64,000 bases of DNA from Phycisphaerae bacterium. Its GTDB lineage: Bacteria; Planctomycetota; Phycisphaerae; UBA1845; Fen-1342. The stretch's first letter is position 1; every line of letters starts with the position of its first letter. The stretch lies in assembly GCA_028279405.1 (NCBI GenBank), contig JANQNU010000090.1, forward strand, positions 85,007 through 149,006, read 5' to 3'. Under the pieces are notes generated by a model. It had not been told where the DNA came from. It saw only the letters and a program-made list of their open reading frames with translations, and did not search any database. The position numbers and the translations under genes were made by a program. This document shows positions 16,226 through 26,083 of the stretch, piece after piece.

Positions 16226-19200
16226 ATGTCATTCAGGACACCCTTCCTTACTCCCTTTACATCCATGCTGGCCGTGACGGCGCTGGCGACCATGTTGATG
16301 GTCGGTGGCTGCCCGGTCGAGCAGGTACCGACGACGCCGACGACTGACGACGCCGACAACGGCGATTCGACGTCGACGCCCGTGGTCAACAATCAACGCG
16401 ACCGCAATCGGCCGATTCCGCCGGTGCCGGTCGACGATACGGACAACGTCGATGGGGGCGGCGGCGGTTCGACCGGGGGTGGTGACGCCGATCCGCCGGA
16501 CTTTGGCGAAACGGTGTCTCCGCCGATTACGATCAATATCACGGCGCCGGCCGGGGCGGACATCAACATTCTCGGTGGGCGTGAGTCCACGATGAGCTAC
16601 GAAGTGTTCGGCGGTGATCCCGCGGACGGCGCGATCACGGTCGACTTGTTCTTCGACGCGGACGGCAACCGCGACACGGGCGACGAGACGCTGCTGCGCC
16701 AGGGACTGCCGGTTCGCGGCACCGAGAACTTCTCGACGGACGGGATCGCACCGGGACGCTATTTCCTCGGTCTGCGTGCGTTCAATCGATCGGAGACGAC
16801 GACAACCTATGCCACCGGCGCTTTGGTCGTCGTGGGTGAGGCGGCGATCGAATTCGATCAGCCGGCGGCCGACATGAACATTCGACCCGGTTCGGGCGTG
16901 ACGGTGGCGGGAACGATCGATTCACTCGCCCGCACGCTTTCCTGGTCGGTCTTCCTGGACGTGGACACCACGTTCAACGGCAATGAGATCGAGCAGTTCA
17001 CGGGCGGCGGAACCAATGTCAACGGCACGGCATTCACTGAAGGCCTGGCGGCGGGAACGTACTTCATCGGCATGTCGGTCGACGACTCGGTCGGCAATCC
17101 GACGAAGACGGTTTACTTCAGGGAGAATGGGACACCGCGCGAGATCCGGCTGAATGAATCCCCGACGATTACGGTGGCTCAGCCGGCGACCGCGATGACG
17201 ATCCGCCAGCCGACGGACATCACCATCGTCGCCAACGCATCGGACCCGGAGGGGAACGCCACGGTGACGCTGTTCCGCGATCGCAACGGCGCGTTCAACG
17301 GCGACGAGTTTGCCCTGGCGACCTTCCAACTCACCCAAGCGCAGGAACTCTTCCAGACGACGATCAACACGGGCCCGCTGCAGCCCGGCGGCTATCGTTT
17401 CGGCGCGTTCGTGACCGACGGAATCGGTTCGCCGGTCGCTGCGTATGCTCCGGGTGCGATTACGATCCCCGGTCCGCCGTCGGTCGAGATCCAGGTGGTC
17501 AACCTGAATGACGAGGTGACCGTACGGCCGGGCACGAACGTGCAGTTCACGTTTGTCGTCGCTGATTCACAGAACGTGCTCGCGAGTCAGCCGACCGGCC
17601 TGAAGGTCGACGTGTACCGCGACGACGACTCCAACGGGGCGCCGGATGGCGACGCGATCCTGACGTCTTCCGACCCGAACTTCCGCATTGGACAAAACAC
17701 GTTGCCGATTAACAGTCAGCTGCTGGCCAACGCCGGTCTGACGGATGGTTTCGGTCGGTTCATCGTCGAAGTGACGGCGAACGAGCGGAACGGTAACCAG
17801 GTGAAGCAGATGGCGGCCGGTTCGATCGTCGTCGACGCGGTGCCGCCGGTCATCGAAGTGACCGATCCCGCGACCGACATCGACGTTAATCGGGATCTCC
17901 AGACCCTGCCGTTTACGGTCGTTCCGACAGACAACAGTGAAACGCAGGTCACGGTGTTGCTCGACCCGGATCTCAATCCGCAGAACCAGAACGAGTTCCT
18001 GCTCGCGATCGGTACCGTTCCGCAAGGCGGGCAGTTCGAGGAGGCGGGGCTGTCGATCGTGGACATTCCGCCGGGCGAGTACTTCCTGATGGTGGTTGCC
18101 ATCGACGGTGTCGACAATGATCCGCAGACGTTCTACGCTCCGAATCTGCCGTCGGGCAGCGGTCCGGGCTTCGACTATACCGAGGTCGCGGTGAGCAATC
18201 GGCTGATCGGAAATGTAGACGTTTCCGACTTTGCCAACCGTAGCGACACGGCGTTGCTGCGGGGCTTCAAGCCCGGCGACCTCGCGGGCAGCACGATCCG
18301 CGGCGTTCCGGACTACAACTTCGACGGGACCGGCGAATTGCTGGTGGGCGCGCGTTACGGCAAGGCGCACAACGTCAACCTCGGCGTTGACGCCAACGAC
18401 CAGGGTGTCGGGTTCGGCGAAGCCTATCTGGTGTATGGCCAGCGCGACCGGATCACCGGGTCGCAGTCGCTGAACGCCGCGGGAGCGGGCCTCGACGGAC
18501 TGCTGTTCTCGGGTATTCGCACGGTGCTTTCGTCGATCACGAGTGCGGACGGCCGACCGAACCGCGCCTCGACGGAAGGCCTGGCGGACGTCACGGTCGT
18601 TGACGACATGGACGGCGACGAACTGCCTGAACTGGTGTTCTCGTTCCCGCGAAGTGAGTCGATCAGCCTCCAGATGCGCGACTCGCGGGTCCATCCGGCG
18701 GACATCTGGCCGACCGAGCCGAACACCGGCCGACTCGAATACAACGCGTTCTACCCGTCCAACATGCCGACGTGGCACCCGGGCGAAGCCCAGTTCACGC
18801 GCGGCGGGATCGTGATCGTCTCAAGTCACAACCGCAACCTGCAAGAGCCCGAGTTGCTCAATCGGCGGTTCAACCGTGAGATCGACCTGCATGAAGTCGG
18901 CCAGATCTTCACCAATATGAACAATGCCCGATTCCAGCCTTACATCCGTTCGATCGAGCCGGATATGGGCGCCGCGTGTGCGAACTGCGATCCGGATGTG
19001 ATTGATCCGGATTCGCTGGAATGCACCGAAGGTTGCGAGTTGTGCGACAACATCCCGGACAACGTCAACGAGTCGCCGCAGCAGAATTGGATCGTGCGGT
19101 GGGATGCCGTGTTCGACAACCAGCCGCCGGGCGGGTTCACCCAGTGGTGGACGCGCTTCCCGATCGGCGACGCCGACTTCCCGCTCTCGTCACCGATTCA

Positions 19201-20956
19201 GTGGCCGTGGATGAGCATCGGTGACATCTCGATGTCGCTCTACCCGATTCCGGACGGCATGCCGTTGACGCCTTGCGACTTCGAGGTTGATGACATCGCA
19301 TGTAACTTCACGAACGCATGGTTTGACTGGTCCGACCAGGGTGGCTCGTGCATGGGTGCCTTCCCGATGGGTCGACCGGCGGCGGACACGGTCAACGGCA
19401 ACTCGGTGTGTGTGACAGACTCCTGGGCCACCGGGTTCGACATGGACCAGAACATGTCGCCCGATCCGTTCTGGACCGGCTTCTATCCGCCGACGACCCA
19501 GGTGCTCGACTTCACTGTCGGTGCGCGGATTCTGGGACAGAATCAGTTCGATCGATTCGGTTCCGAGATCTCTCACGACGGTACGTGGCTGTACATCGCG
19601 TCGCCGGAGCACACTGCGATTCCGCAGGACGTCCCCGGCTTGCAGTCCAATCGTCCCAGAGCCGGTGTGGTCTATCAGCTACGAACCAATCTCGGCGGAT
19701 CGGGTGGTGGTCTGACGCGTCTGCAGCTCTGGCAGGAGCCGGGGCGTTCGTGGCCGCGGCCGGACCAGGAGCAGGTGCAGCGGATCGACTTCACGATTCC
19801 GACGCCGCACCAGTACATCATCGAGACGGTCGGTTCCTTGCGTGGCCAGTATATTGGCGCGCCGGCCGACTACACGCCGCCGCCGATCACGCAGGGCATC
19901 GCGCCGGACAGCACTTGTCCGCCGGCGTTCGATGCAGGTACGGGCGGTCAGGATGCGTTGTGGGCATTCAACTATGTTCCACGTAACACGAGCAGCGTCG
20001 CGACCTGGGTGGACAATACGCCCCAGATCGTCGGCCCGCACGAGGGCTCGCGTATCGGTCACGTACGTGCCCTGGGCGACGTCAACGGCGACGGCATCAA
20101 TGACTTCGCGGTCGGGTCGTCGAGCGTACGATCGGTGTTCGGAAACCCGGGCAGCGACGTGGTCGGTGGTATCTTCATCGTCTTCGCCCGCTCTCCGAGT
20201 GGTGTGGGTGACGGCTACCGCCTGGAAGAGATGGCGAGCCCGGCCCAGGCCAACTTCGATGGCGTCTGGATTCGCGGAACGACCACTGGTGCCAATCGGC
20301 TCGCGCGGGCCGTCAGCCCGGCGGGCGACTTCAACGGCGATGACTTCGACGATGTGATCGTCGGCGATCCGGCCAACGACCGTGCCATGCTCATCCTGGG
20401 TGCCGGCAACCTGCAAAGTGTTGACGGTGGCTCGACGTACGAGCAGCTCATCGCCGACGGCAGAGCCATCGGGTTCACTGGCGTGACCGGCGACCTGACC
20501 GGGTTCAATGTCAGCAACGCCGGTGACGTGGACGGCGACGGCAACGATGACGTCCTGATCGCCGCACCGAGCGCCGACCCCGGTGGACGCATCGACGCCG
20601 GCAAGGTCTACCTCGTCTACGGCTCGCGGAACTACATCGGCGGCGTGGAGTACGATCTCGACTCGATCGCCGGTTCGCTCGCGTTGCCGAGCGTGGTCTT
20701 CGAGGGTCGCGCCGAGAACGATCAGCTCGGTGGTGGCATGGCCGTGCGGTCACTGTTCAACGGCGGGATTCCGGAAGGCTTCCCGGTCGGGTCCTACGGT
20801 CAGGGTCTGGCGGCACTTGGCGACCTCGATGGCGACGGGCTCGACGACGTCGCGATCAGTGCGATGTTGGCCGACCCGCAGAACAAGCAGGACGCCGGCG
20901 AAGTGTACGTGTTCTACGGACGCGGACGTGACGGCGGCGGGCCCAACCCGCGATAA
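16226..20956 (+). CDS. Giant FG-GAP repeat lipoprotein
   Basis: A predicted surface lipoprotein of 1576 residues. The N-terminus carries a signal ending 'LMVGGC' (Cys about 29), followed by a Thr/Asp-rich linker. Residues about 95-640 hold several Ig-like or calcium-binding modules of about 100 residues, each with a strand like 'ITVDLFFDADGNRDTGDE' or 'VTLFRDRNGAFNGDE'. An FG-GAP-type region starts near 690 ('DYNFDGTGELLVGARYG'). A Cys-rich insert follows around 918-942 ('CANCDPD', 'CTEGCELC'). Near the C-terminus come FG-GAP repeats such as 'GDVNGDGINDFAVGSS', 'GDVDGDGNDDVLIAAP' and 'GDLDGDGLDDVAISAM', an integrin-alpha-like propeller. The ATG at 16226 follows GGAGG (16213-16217) by 8 nt. 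Adhesion or matrix binding is inferred. It stands alone, with its own promoter and terminator. Confidence 0.88.
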   Translation: MSFRTPFLTPFTSMLAVTALATMLMVGGCPVEQVPTTPTTDDADNGDSTSTPVVNNQRDRNRPIPPVPVDDTDNVDGGGGGSTGGGDADPPDFGETVSPPITINITAPAGADINILGGRESTMSYEVFGGDPADGAITVDLFFDADGNRDTGDETLLRQGLPVRGTENFSTDGIAPGRYFLGLRAFNRSETTTTYATGALVVVGEAAIEFDQPAADMNIRPGSGVTVAGTIDSLARTLSWSVFLDVDTTFNGNEIEQFTGGGTNVNGTAFTEGLAAGTYFIGMSVDDSVGNPTKTVYFRENGTPREIRLNESPTITVAQPATAMTIRQPTDITIVANASDPEGNATVTLFRDRNGAFNGDEFALATFQLTQAQELFQTTINTGPLQPGGYRFGAFVTDGIGSPVAAYAPGAITIPGPPSVEIQVVNLNDEVTVRPGTNVQFTFVVADSQNVLASQPTGLKVDVYRDDDSNGAPDGDAILTSSDPNFRIGQNTLPINSQLLANAGLTDGFGRFIVEVTANERNGNQVKQMAAGSIVVDAVPPVIEVTDPATDIDVNRDLQTLPFTVVPTDNSETQVTVLLDPDLNPQNQNEFLLAIGTVPQGGQFEEAGLSIVDIPPGEYFLMVVAIDGVDNDPQTFYAPNLPSGSGPGFDYTEVAVSNRLIGNVDVSDFANRSDTALLRGFKPGDLAGSTIRGVPDYNFDGTGELLVGARYGKAHNVNLGVDANDQGVGFGEAYLVYGQRDRITGSQSLNAAGAGLDGLLFSGIRTVLSSITSADGRPNRASTEGLADVTVVDDMDGDELPELVFSFPRSESISLQMRDSRVHPADIWPTEPNTGRLEYNAFYPSNMPTWHPGEAQFTRGGIVIVSSHNRNLQEPELLNRRFNREIDLHEVGQIFTNMNNARFQPYIRSIEPDMGAACANCDPDVIDPDSLECTEGCELCDNIPDNVNESPQQNWIVRWDAVFDNQPPGGFTQWWTRFPIGDADFPLSSPIQWPWMSIGDISMSLYPIPDGMPLTPCDFEVDDIACNFTNAWFDWSDQGGSCMGAFPMGRPAADTVNGNSVCVTDSWATGFDMDQNMSPDPFWTGFYPPTTQVLDFTVGARILGQNQFDRFGSEISHDGTWLYIASPEHTAIPQDVPGLQSNRPRAGVVYQLRTNLGGSGGGLTRLQLWQEPGRSWPRPDQEQVQRIDFTIPTPHQYIIETVGSLRGQYIGAPADYTPPPITQGIAPDSTCPPAFDAGTGGQDALWAFNYVPRNTSSVATWVDNTPQIVGPHEGSRIGHVRALGDVNGDGINDFAVGSSSVRSVFGNPGSDVVGGIFIVFARSPSGVGDGYRLEEMASPAQANFDGVWIRGTTTGANRLARAVSPAGDFNGDDFDDVIVGDPANDRAMLILGAGNLQSVDGGSTYEQLIADGRAIGFTGVTGDLTGFNVSNAGDVDGDGNDDVLIAAPSADPGGRIDAGKVYLVYGSRNYIGGVEYDLDSIAGSLALPSVVFEGRAENDQLGGGMAVRSLFNGGIPEGFPVGSYGQGLAALGDLDGDGLDDVAISAMLADPQNKQDAGEVYVFYGRGRDGGGPNPR

Positions 20957-20987
20957 CGCGGCTGCAACCCACTTCGATTGCACACAC

Positions 20988-21017
20988 AAGGCCGGCAAAT
21001 GCCGGCCTTTCTTTTTT
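20988..21017 (+). terminator. Intrinsic terminator of the FG-GAP gene
   Basis: A 9-bp perfect stem (AAGGCCGGC / GCCGGCCTT, 20988-20996 with 21001-21009), loop AAAT, and then TTTCTTTTTT. It lies 31 bp after the stop codon; a textbook Rho-independent terminator. Confidence 0.92.
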
Positions 21018-21043
21018 GTCGCGACGTTCTCGGCTTGGATTGA

Positions 21044-22183
21044 TCAACCGACCGTGAGCGATCCTTGCGTAGTGGCCGTCGTTCGCGTGGCATCGCTGAC
21101 GGTCCGCACCAAGTCGGCCAGGGCATTGGGCATCTGAGTGGCCAATCGGCGGGTTTCGATGGCAGTGATGAAATCCGCGACCTGGGCCTCTTCCGGCCAC
21201 ATCTGCCCATCCTGCCAGCTGATCGGGCTTAACGCGGGTTCGTCGCCGCGTAACACCCAATGGCCCGGGCAATCGCGGATCGCCCAGCTCGCGTAGGTGT
21301 AGCAGACCTCGGCGATCACGGGGTTCCCGGCACGATCCCACAGGAAATCGATCGCGCACGACTCGGCGCCGAGCTTGTACGCTGTCTCGAAGGCGAGCCG
21401 GACCAGCCGGGGGTCGACGCCGTTCGGGTCCCAGTCGAGCTTGCCGCTGCCGCTGGCTCGAAAATCGTCGTCCCGATTCCAGCGTCGAAAGCCGAATGCC
21501 CGTCGACCGAGCACGGTAACGCGCGTGTCATACGGATTGTCCGGCAGAAACTCCTGAAACAGCGCATAGTTCTTGTGCAGCTCCCACCGTGAGCGTGGGG
21601 CGCTGTGCAGCGTTCCTTTCAGGAACGCTTTCACTGCCGCCTTCGACCGCTGCACGAGTGATGCGCGGCGCCGCGGTGTCGCGGGCAGGTGGTAGGCACC
21701 GTCGGCAAACATCAGGTCGATCCACGCCAGCGCGTCGCGGGCGGAGGAGACCAGCCGCACGTTCTCGGATCCGGCGCCTTCCCAGAGCTTGAAGACCAGC
21801 GGATACTCGGCGTCCGCCGCCCAGGCACGGGCACGTTCGTGGTCGAACCAGACCCAGGTTCGGGGCATCGGGATCTGTAACGCGTCGTACAGGTAGATCT
21901 GGGTGATCTTGTCGTCGAAATACCAACAGGCGTTTTGGCTTGGGTACACGACCATGCCGAGTTCGCGTTCCAGCACCGGCAGCAATCGCCGGGCGATCTG
22001 CCACATCCCGTGCAACTGCCCGAAACGCCACATGAAGCCGTCACAGCCCGCGAGCTGGCTAACGATATCCCGACGATAAACGTCTACCCACCGCACTTCG
22101 CAGCCGCGCTCAGCCAACAGCGCCGCCCAACGCGGCGACGAAGCGCCGTCGGCATAGTCATCAGGTTGGATCGCAATCTGCAT
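21044..22183 (-). CDS. ATP-grasp family protein
   Basis: A protein of 379 residues. The plan is ATP-grasp: a pre-ATP domain (1-95, 'MQIAIQPDDYADGASSPRW' to 'VVYPSQNACWYFDDKITQ'), a lysine-bearing block 'YPLVFKLWEGAGSENVRLV' (about 130-150), and a late metal-binding block 'AESCAIDFLWDRAGNPVIAEVCYTYA'. In most ATP-grasp enzymes the last block ends E-x-N; here the position reads E-V-C, which may weaken metal binding. Such proteins form amide or peptide bonds by way of an acyl-phosphate; the substrate is not predictable. The ATG at 22183 follows GGAGG; the longer frame to 22276 is Ala/Arg-rich and unlikely. The CPBP gene lies 111 bp upstream on the same strand. Confidence 0.8.
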   Translation of the reverse strand: MQIAIQPDDYADGASSPRWAALLAERGCEVRWVDVYRRDIVSQLAGCDGFMWRFGQLHGMWQIARRLLPVLERELGMVVYPSQNACWYFDDKITQIYLYDALQIPMPRTWVWFDHERARAWAADAEYPLVFKLWEGAGSENVRLVSSARDALAWIDLMFADGAYHLPATPRRRASLVQRSKAAVKAFLKGTLHSAPRSRWELHKNYALFQEFLPDNPYDTRVTVLGRRAFGFRRWNRDDDFRASGSGKLDWDPNGVDPRLVRLAFETAYKLGAESCAIDFLWDRAGNPVIAEVCYTYASWAIRDCPGHWVLRGDEPALSPISWQDGQMWPEEAQVADFITAIETRRLATQMPNALADLVRTVSDATRTTATTQGSLTVG

Positions 22184-22294
22184 CGGTCGCACTCCTCCCC
22201 TACCATCGGCGGTTGCCCCCCGGGCCCCCGCACTCGCTGCGCCGCTCGGCGTCGGAATTGCGCGGCTCCTGCCCACCGCTCCCAGACAGCCCGG

Positions 22295-23170
22295 TTACTG
22301 CTGGATCAGCTCGGGCCAGAGCGTTGCGAGAAGCATTGTGCGACCGTTGAACAGCATGTGGAGCAAGATGCACGGAATGAGCGACCCGGTCCGCAGCCGA
22401 ACGTAGCCCAGCAGCAGGCCGAGCGTCGTCAGCGGGATCCAGGCCTGGGGCTGGGCATGAACCCCCGCGAACAGTCCGGCCGAGAACAGTATCGCGAGCC
22501 AGTTGCGGCCGAGTGTTCGCCGAAGACCGTGCAGTAGCAGCCCGCGAAAGAAAATCTCCTCCGTCGCGGCCGCCACGACAATCGCTGTCACGTACAGGTA
22601 GAGCTGCCCCGCGCGTCCCCAGGCGCTGTTGTGGAGGGCCAGTACGACATCGTGCTCCGGAGCGACCCGACCCGGATCGAGCCAGCGGATGACGACCTCG
22701 CCGGCGCGCGCCTGCAACTCAACGATCGGAAGAACGCAGACGAGGCCGACGACAGCGTATGCCGTCATTGCACCAGCACCGATGCGTTTCGACGGTTTCC
22801 GTCCGAACGCGAGCAGCAGCAGTGCAACACCCGAGGCGACGAGCTTCGCGATGTCCTGGGCCACCAGGCGCGCGAACCAAACCTCCGAGCCGGGTGGATC
22901 CACCGGCTGGGACGATTCAGTCGTCGCGGGTTGGCTGGGTGCCGTTGTCGTCGGCGCGTCCGGTGCCGGCAGTAGCGCAAGGAGCGACAGGAAGAAGATC
23001 CCGAAAACCGCGACCGCTCCGAACAGGTCCGGGCCGCGCCCCGGAATACCGACACCCCGCAATGGCTCACGGAGCGCGCCGGTCCTCGCTGCCCGCGCAA
23101 GCACCCAAACCAGCGCCATGACGCCGACCGTGTTACTGACGATCGAGATTGCGATTTGCGTCGCGGGCAT
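22295..23170 (-). CDS. CPBP-family intramembrane protease
   Basis: A polytopic membrane protein of 291 residues with about eight hydrophobic segments. The CPBP (Abi/Rce1-like) signature is in the C-terminal half: 'AAATEEIFFRGLLLHGLRR' (the EExxxR motif), 'LFSAGLFAGVHAQPQAW' (motif 2 with His) and 'IPCILLHMLFNG' (motif 3, H-x-x-x-N). A soluble acidic loop rich in T/A/P/S lies near residue 75. Family members are membrane proteases involved in prenyl-protein or bacteriocin processing; the substrate is unknown. I chose the ATG at 23170, after which 'MPATQIAISIVSNTVGVMALV' forms the first helix; an ATG at 23212 adds 14 residues. It diverges from trpC. Confidence 0.88.
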   Translation of the reverse strand: MPATQIAISIVSNTVGVMALVWVLARAARTGALREPLRGVGIPGRGPDLFGAVAVFGIFFLSLLALLPAPDAPTTTAPSQPATTESSQPVDPPGSEVWFARLVAQDIAKLVASGVALLLLAFGRKPSKRIGAGAMTAYAVVGLVCVLPIVELQARAGEVVIRWLDPGRVAPEHDVVLALHNSAWGRAGQLYLYVTAIVVAAATEEIFFRGLLLHGLRRTLGRNWLAILFSAGLFAGVHAQPQAWIPLTTLGLLLGYVRLRTGSLIPCILLHMLFNGRTMLLATLWPELIQQ

Positions 23171-23229
23171 GACACTCGCTACGATGCCCCGCGCCGCCGG
23201 ACGTGGCGGCACAGGAGGCAGTCGCGTTC

Positions 23230-24033
23230 ATGAACGATATCCTCGCCGAGATTCTGGCGCACAAGCGACGAGAAGTCGAGAGCGCCAAGAATACCCGCCC
23301 GTTGTCGCAGCTCCGCGCAACGCCGACCCACGCCGCGCCGTGCCGCGATTTCACCGCGGCTTTCGCGCGGTCCGGTCCCGAACCGGGTCTGATCGCCGAA
23401 GTGAAGCAGAAGAGCCCCTCTGCAGGTGTATTACGGCAGCCCTATGATCCGGTCGGCATCGTTCGACAGTACGCCGACGGCGGTGCCGCGGCCCTGAGCG
23501 TGCTCACCGACACGACCTACTTCGGCGGCGCCCTCGAGCATATCCAGCAGGTCAAATCCGCCGTCAAGCTGCCGGTGCTGCGCAAAGATTTCCTGGTCGA
23601 TCCGTACCAGGTCGATGAGAGCAAGTCGGCGGGGGCCGACGCGATCCTGCTGATCGCTGACGCACTACCGACCGAGCAATGGTCCCCGATGCTCGAAACG
23701 GCCCTGTCGCTCGGTATGAGTGTACTCGTCGAAGCCCATAGTTCGTCGGCACTGGACACCATCATCGAAGTGCTGCCCACGCCGCGCGCCAATGTGCTCA
23801 TCGGGATCAATAATCGCGATCTGGCGCGGCAAGTGACCGATCTGGCGCATTTCGAAACGCTCAGCCGCCGCGTACCACCGGGCTTTCCACGCATCGCTGA
23901 GAGCGGAATCCATACCCGCGCCGACGCACAACGAATGCACGCAGCCGGCGCGACCGGCCTGCTCATCGGCGAATCTCTACTCAAATCGAACGACCCCGCG
24001 ACCCAGATCCGCACGTTGCTGGGCCGATCGTAG
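23230..24033 (+). CDS. trpC: Indole-3-glycerol-phosphate synthase
   Basis: A TIM-barrel enzyme of 267 residues that closes the ring of CdRP to form indole-3-glycerol phosphate in tryptophan synthesis. Family blocks: 'ILAHKRREVE', 'LIAEVKQKSPSAG' (catalytic Lys), 'YADGGAAALSVLTDTTYFGG', 'LPVLRKDFLVDPYQV' (catalytic Lys), 'GADAILLIADAL', 'LIGINNRDL' and 'IAESGIHTRADAQRMHAAGATGLLIGESLL'. AGGAGG at 23213-23218 precedes the ATG at 23230 by 11 nt. No other trp genes are in the window, so the pathway is scattered, as is common in this phylum. Confidence 0.96.
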   Translation: MNDILAEILAHKRREVESAKNTRPLSQLRATPTHAAPCRDFTAAFARSGPEPGLIAEVKQKSPSAGVLRQPYDPVGIVRQYADGGAAALSVLTDTTYFGGALEHIQQVKSAVKLPVLRKDFLVDPYQVDESKSAGADAILLIADALPTEQWSPMLETALSLGMSVLVEAHSSSALDTIIEVLPTPRANVLIGINNRDLARQVTDLAHFETLSRRVPPGFPRIAESGIHTRADAQRMHAAGATGLLIGESLLKSNDPATQIRTLLGRS

Positions 24034-24066
24034 CAGGCGTACCTGCCACACGCTCACGGCGCCGCG

Positions 24067-26070
24067 CTACCTCCAACGGGATTCGATGCGGGCCAGGTCC
24101 GCGGCGCTCAGCTTGAACAGGAGAATCGAGTAACCGACGCGCGCACTGGGCCTGCGGCTGCGCAGCTCGGCGATCAGACGCTCGGCCCGCACGCGTCGAT
24201 AACTCCGACGAAAATCGAGCATCTCGCGGCGCGCTGCAGAATCCTGCGGCTCGACCGTCGGGAACGCCTGCTGGCGCACCGTTTGAAAGGCGGACTGAAA
24301 CTTCGCCGACCACCAGGACGACGCCCGTCGAAACGGGTCGTACAGGCCCAACAACTCATTGACACTGATCGCGTAGGTGCCGGGACCGATCGGCGCGACG
24401 TCTCCGGTCTCGAATCCGCTCGGTAGCGGCTTTGCATCCAGGTAGTGCCGGTGGTCGACGCTCCCGAAATAGGACAGATAGATGGTCTCGTCGGGATGCG
24501 CATCGACGTATTCGCGCAGACGAACGAGATCCTGCCCCCAGTCGATGTTGCTGTCCGCAAGGTAGTCGAGTCCGCGCGTCGGTCCGCCGGCGAACTCGTT
24601 GAAATAGGCGAGGTAGTGCGGGAACACGCTGATATTGGCCACGATCAGCCAGAGACATCCGATCCCGACGACCCAACGGACCGCAGACGACGACCATTGC
24701 AATGCCAGCGTTCCGCCGACGACAAGTAGCAGCGGATAGGCTGGCAACATGTGCCGCAACCCAATATTGAGGTGGCCACGCGCCGCCACGCCTGCGTAGA
24801 TCAACGAGAACGTGAGAAGACCGGCCCACAGCACCGGCTGACGGGAGCCCCAAAGCTTCGAGCGCGCGATCGACCACAGGCCACCGACAATCATGGCCAT
24901 CACAACGATCGGCGTCTTCAACCCGTACGCGACTGGAAAGTAATACCACCACCCCGTCGTCGAATAGGCCCCGAGAAGATACGCTCCGCGGGCCTGCGCC
25001 CGATGAACGGTATGGGTGAACCCGTAAAGGTAGGCCTCCGGCAGCAGTCGACCGTCGCGCGCCCAGCGGATGACGTCGGCAACAACCCGCTTGCCGTGCG
25101 TTTGCTCGAGGTCGACCAGCGCCATGCTCCAGGCCGTTCCCCGGGTGATCCGACAGTCGTCAGCTGTCGCGGCGGCGGTCGTTGGCGCAACGCCGCTGTC
25201 AGCGACCGGCGTTTGCACAATGTCAACGGGCGCAAAGCTGCTGTAGCGGAATCCGTAAGCGGTCCAGATGCCGGCGTACCCGCCAGCGCCCAGTCCCAGC
25301 AACAGTAGCGTCGCGGTACCGGTTCGCCGCAGGATCTCAGCCCCCCCCACGCGTTGCGTACCGTCAATGCGTGAGGCGATTGCCATCACGACCAACGCTG
25401 GCGCGATCAGTACGCCGGAATACTTGGTCAACGCGAGGCATACGACACACGCCGCGCAACCGGCAAAGCGTACGATCGTGAACCGTTTCAGCACCGCGGC
25501 GAAGGTCAGCAGGACGCAAACAGCGAACAGCGTCACGGGCACGTCGGAAGTCACAAGCACACCGTGCGCCAACAGTAGCGGGCTGAAGGCCGCAAGCGTC
25601 AATGTCAGCAGCGCGGCGCCCCGTCCGAACAGCGCCCGCGACAAGCGGTAGGTCGCCCATAACGTCAGCCCGAGCAACACCGCCATCATCAGCCGCGCCC
25701 GTCTCAGCAGACGTTCGCCGTCGTTGTGTTCGTTGAACCACGCACGCGCGAACTCCCATTGGTGGCCGGCGACCCAATCAGGATGATCGTCAGGCCAGGC
25801 GTAGGCGGTCATCACGACGGGCAGCGCCGCCCATACCGATGACAACGGCGGGTTTTCCGGATCCATTCGAAAATCATGCGTGTGCAGGTAGCTGACGCCC
25901 GCGGTCAGATGAGCCAACTCGTCATAGGTCACGCTGTCACGCCGGGAAGCGACGACAGCAAGAATCAGCGACAAGGCGATAATCGCCGCCACTGGAAGCG
26001 CCCGTCGGAACCGCGACGGTCGGCCGCGCTGAGGTGCGGGTGCGGCAAGGACGTTCGAGGGCTCACTCAT
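24067..26070 (-). CDS. GT39-type membrane glycosyltransferase (ArnT/PMT-like)
   Basis: A polytopic membrane protein of 667 residues with about a dozen hydrophobic helices. The first periplasmic loop after helix 1 has 'DSVTYDELAHLTAGVSYL', the catalytic D-E pair of GT39/GT-C enzymes, followed by 'NPPLSSVWAALPVVM' as expected. A soluble C-terminal part after about 515 includes 'DSNIDWGQDLVRLREYVD', a block often seen in this type. These enzymes move a sugar from a polyprenyl-phosphate carrier onto a lipid, glycan or protein on the outer side of the membrane. The ATG at 26070 lies 13 bp after the deacetylase stop codon. It is the third gene of an operon with GNAT and deacetylase genes. Confidence 0.88.
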   Translation of the reverse strand: MSEPSNVLAAPAPQRGRPSRFRRALPVAAIIALSLILAVVASRRDSVTYDELAHLTAGVSYLHTHDFRMDPENPPLSSVWAALPVVMTAYAWPDDHPDWVAGHQWEFARAWFNEHNDGERLLRRARLMMAVLLGLTLWATYRLSRALFGRGAALLTLTLAAFSPLLLAHGVLVTSDVPVTLFAVCVLLTFAAVLKRFTIVRFAGCAACVVCLALTKYSGVLIAPALVVMAIASRIDGTQRVGGAEILRRTGTATLLLLGLGAGGYAGIWTAYGFRYSSFAPVDIVQTPVADSGVAPTTAAATADDCRITRGTAWSMALVDLEQTHGKRVVADVIRWARDGRLLPEAYLYGFTHTVHRAQARGAYLLGAYSTTGWWYYFPVAYGLKTPIVVMAMIVGGLWSIARSKLWGSRQPVLWAGLLTFSLIYAGVAARGHLNIGLRHMLPAYPLLLVVGGTLALQWSSSAVRWVVGIGCLWLIVANISVFPHYLAYFNEFAGGPTRGLDYLADSNIDWGQDLVRLREYVDAHPDETIYLSYFGSVDHRHYLDAKPLPSGFETGDVAPIGPGTYAISVNELLGLYDPFRRASSWWSAKFQSAFQTVRQQAFPTVEPQDSAARREMLDFRRSYRRVRAERLIAELRSRRPSARVGYSILLFKLSAADLARIESRWR

Positions 26071-26083
26071 ATCGTCCCGATTG

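Noticed and set aside
17567..18778. Minus-strand frame of about 400 codons inside the FG-GAP gene
   Set aside because: Full overlap with a well-supported lipoprotein gene; content is Arg/Val/His-rich shadow translation.
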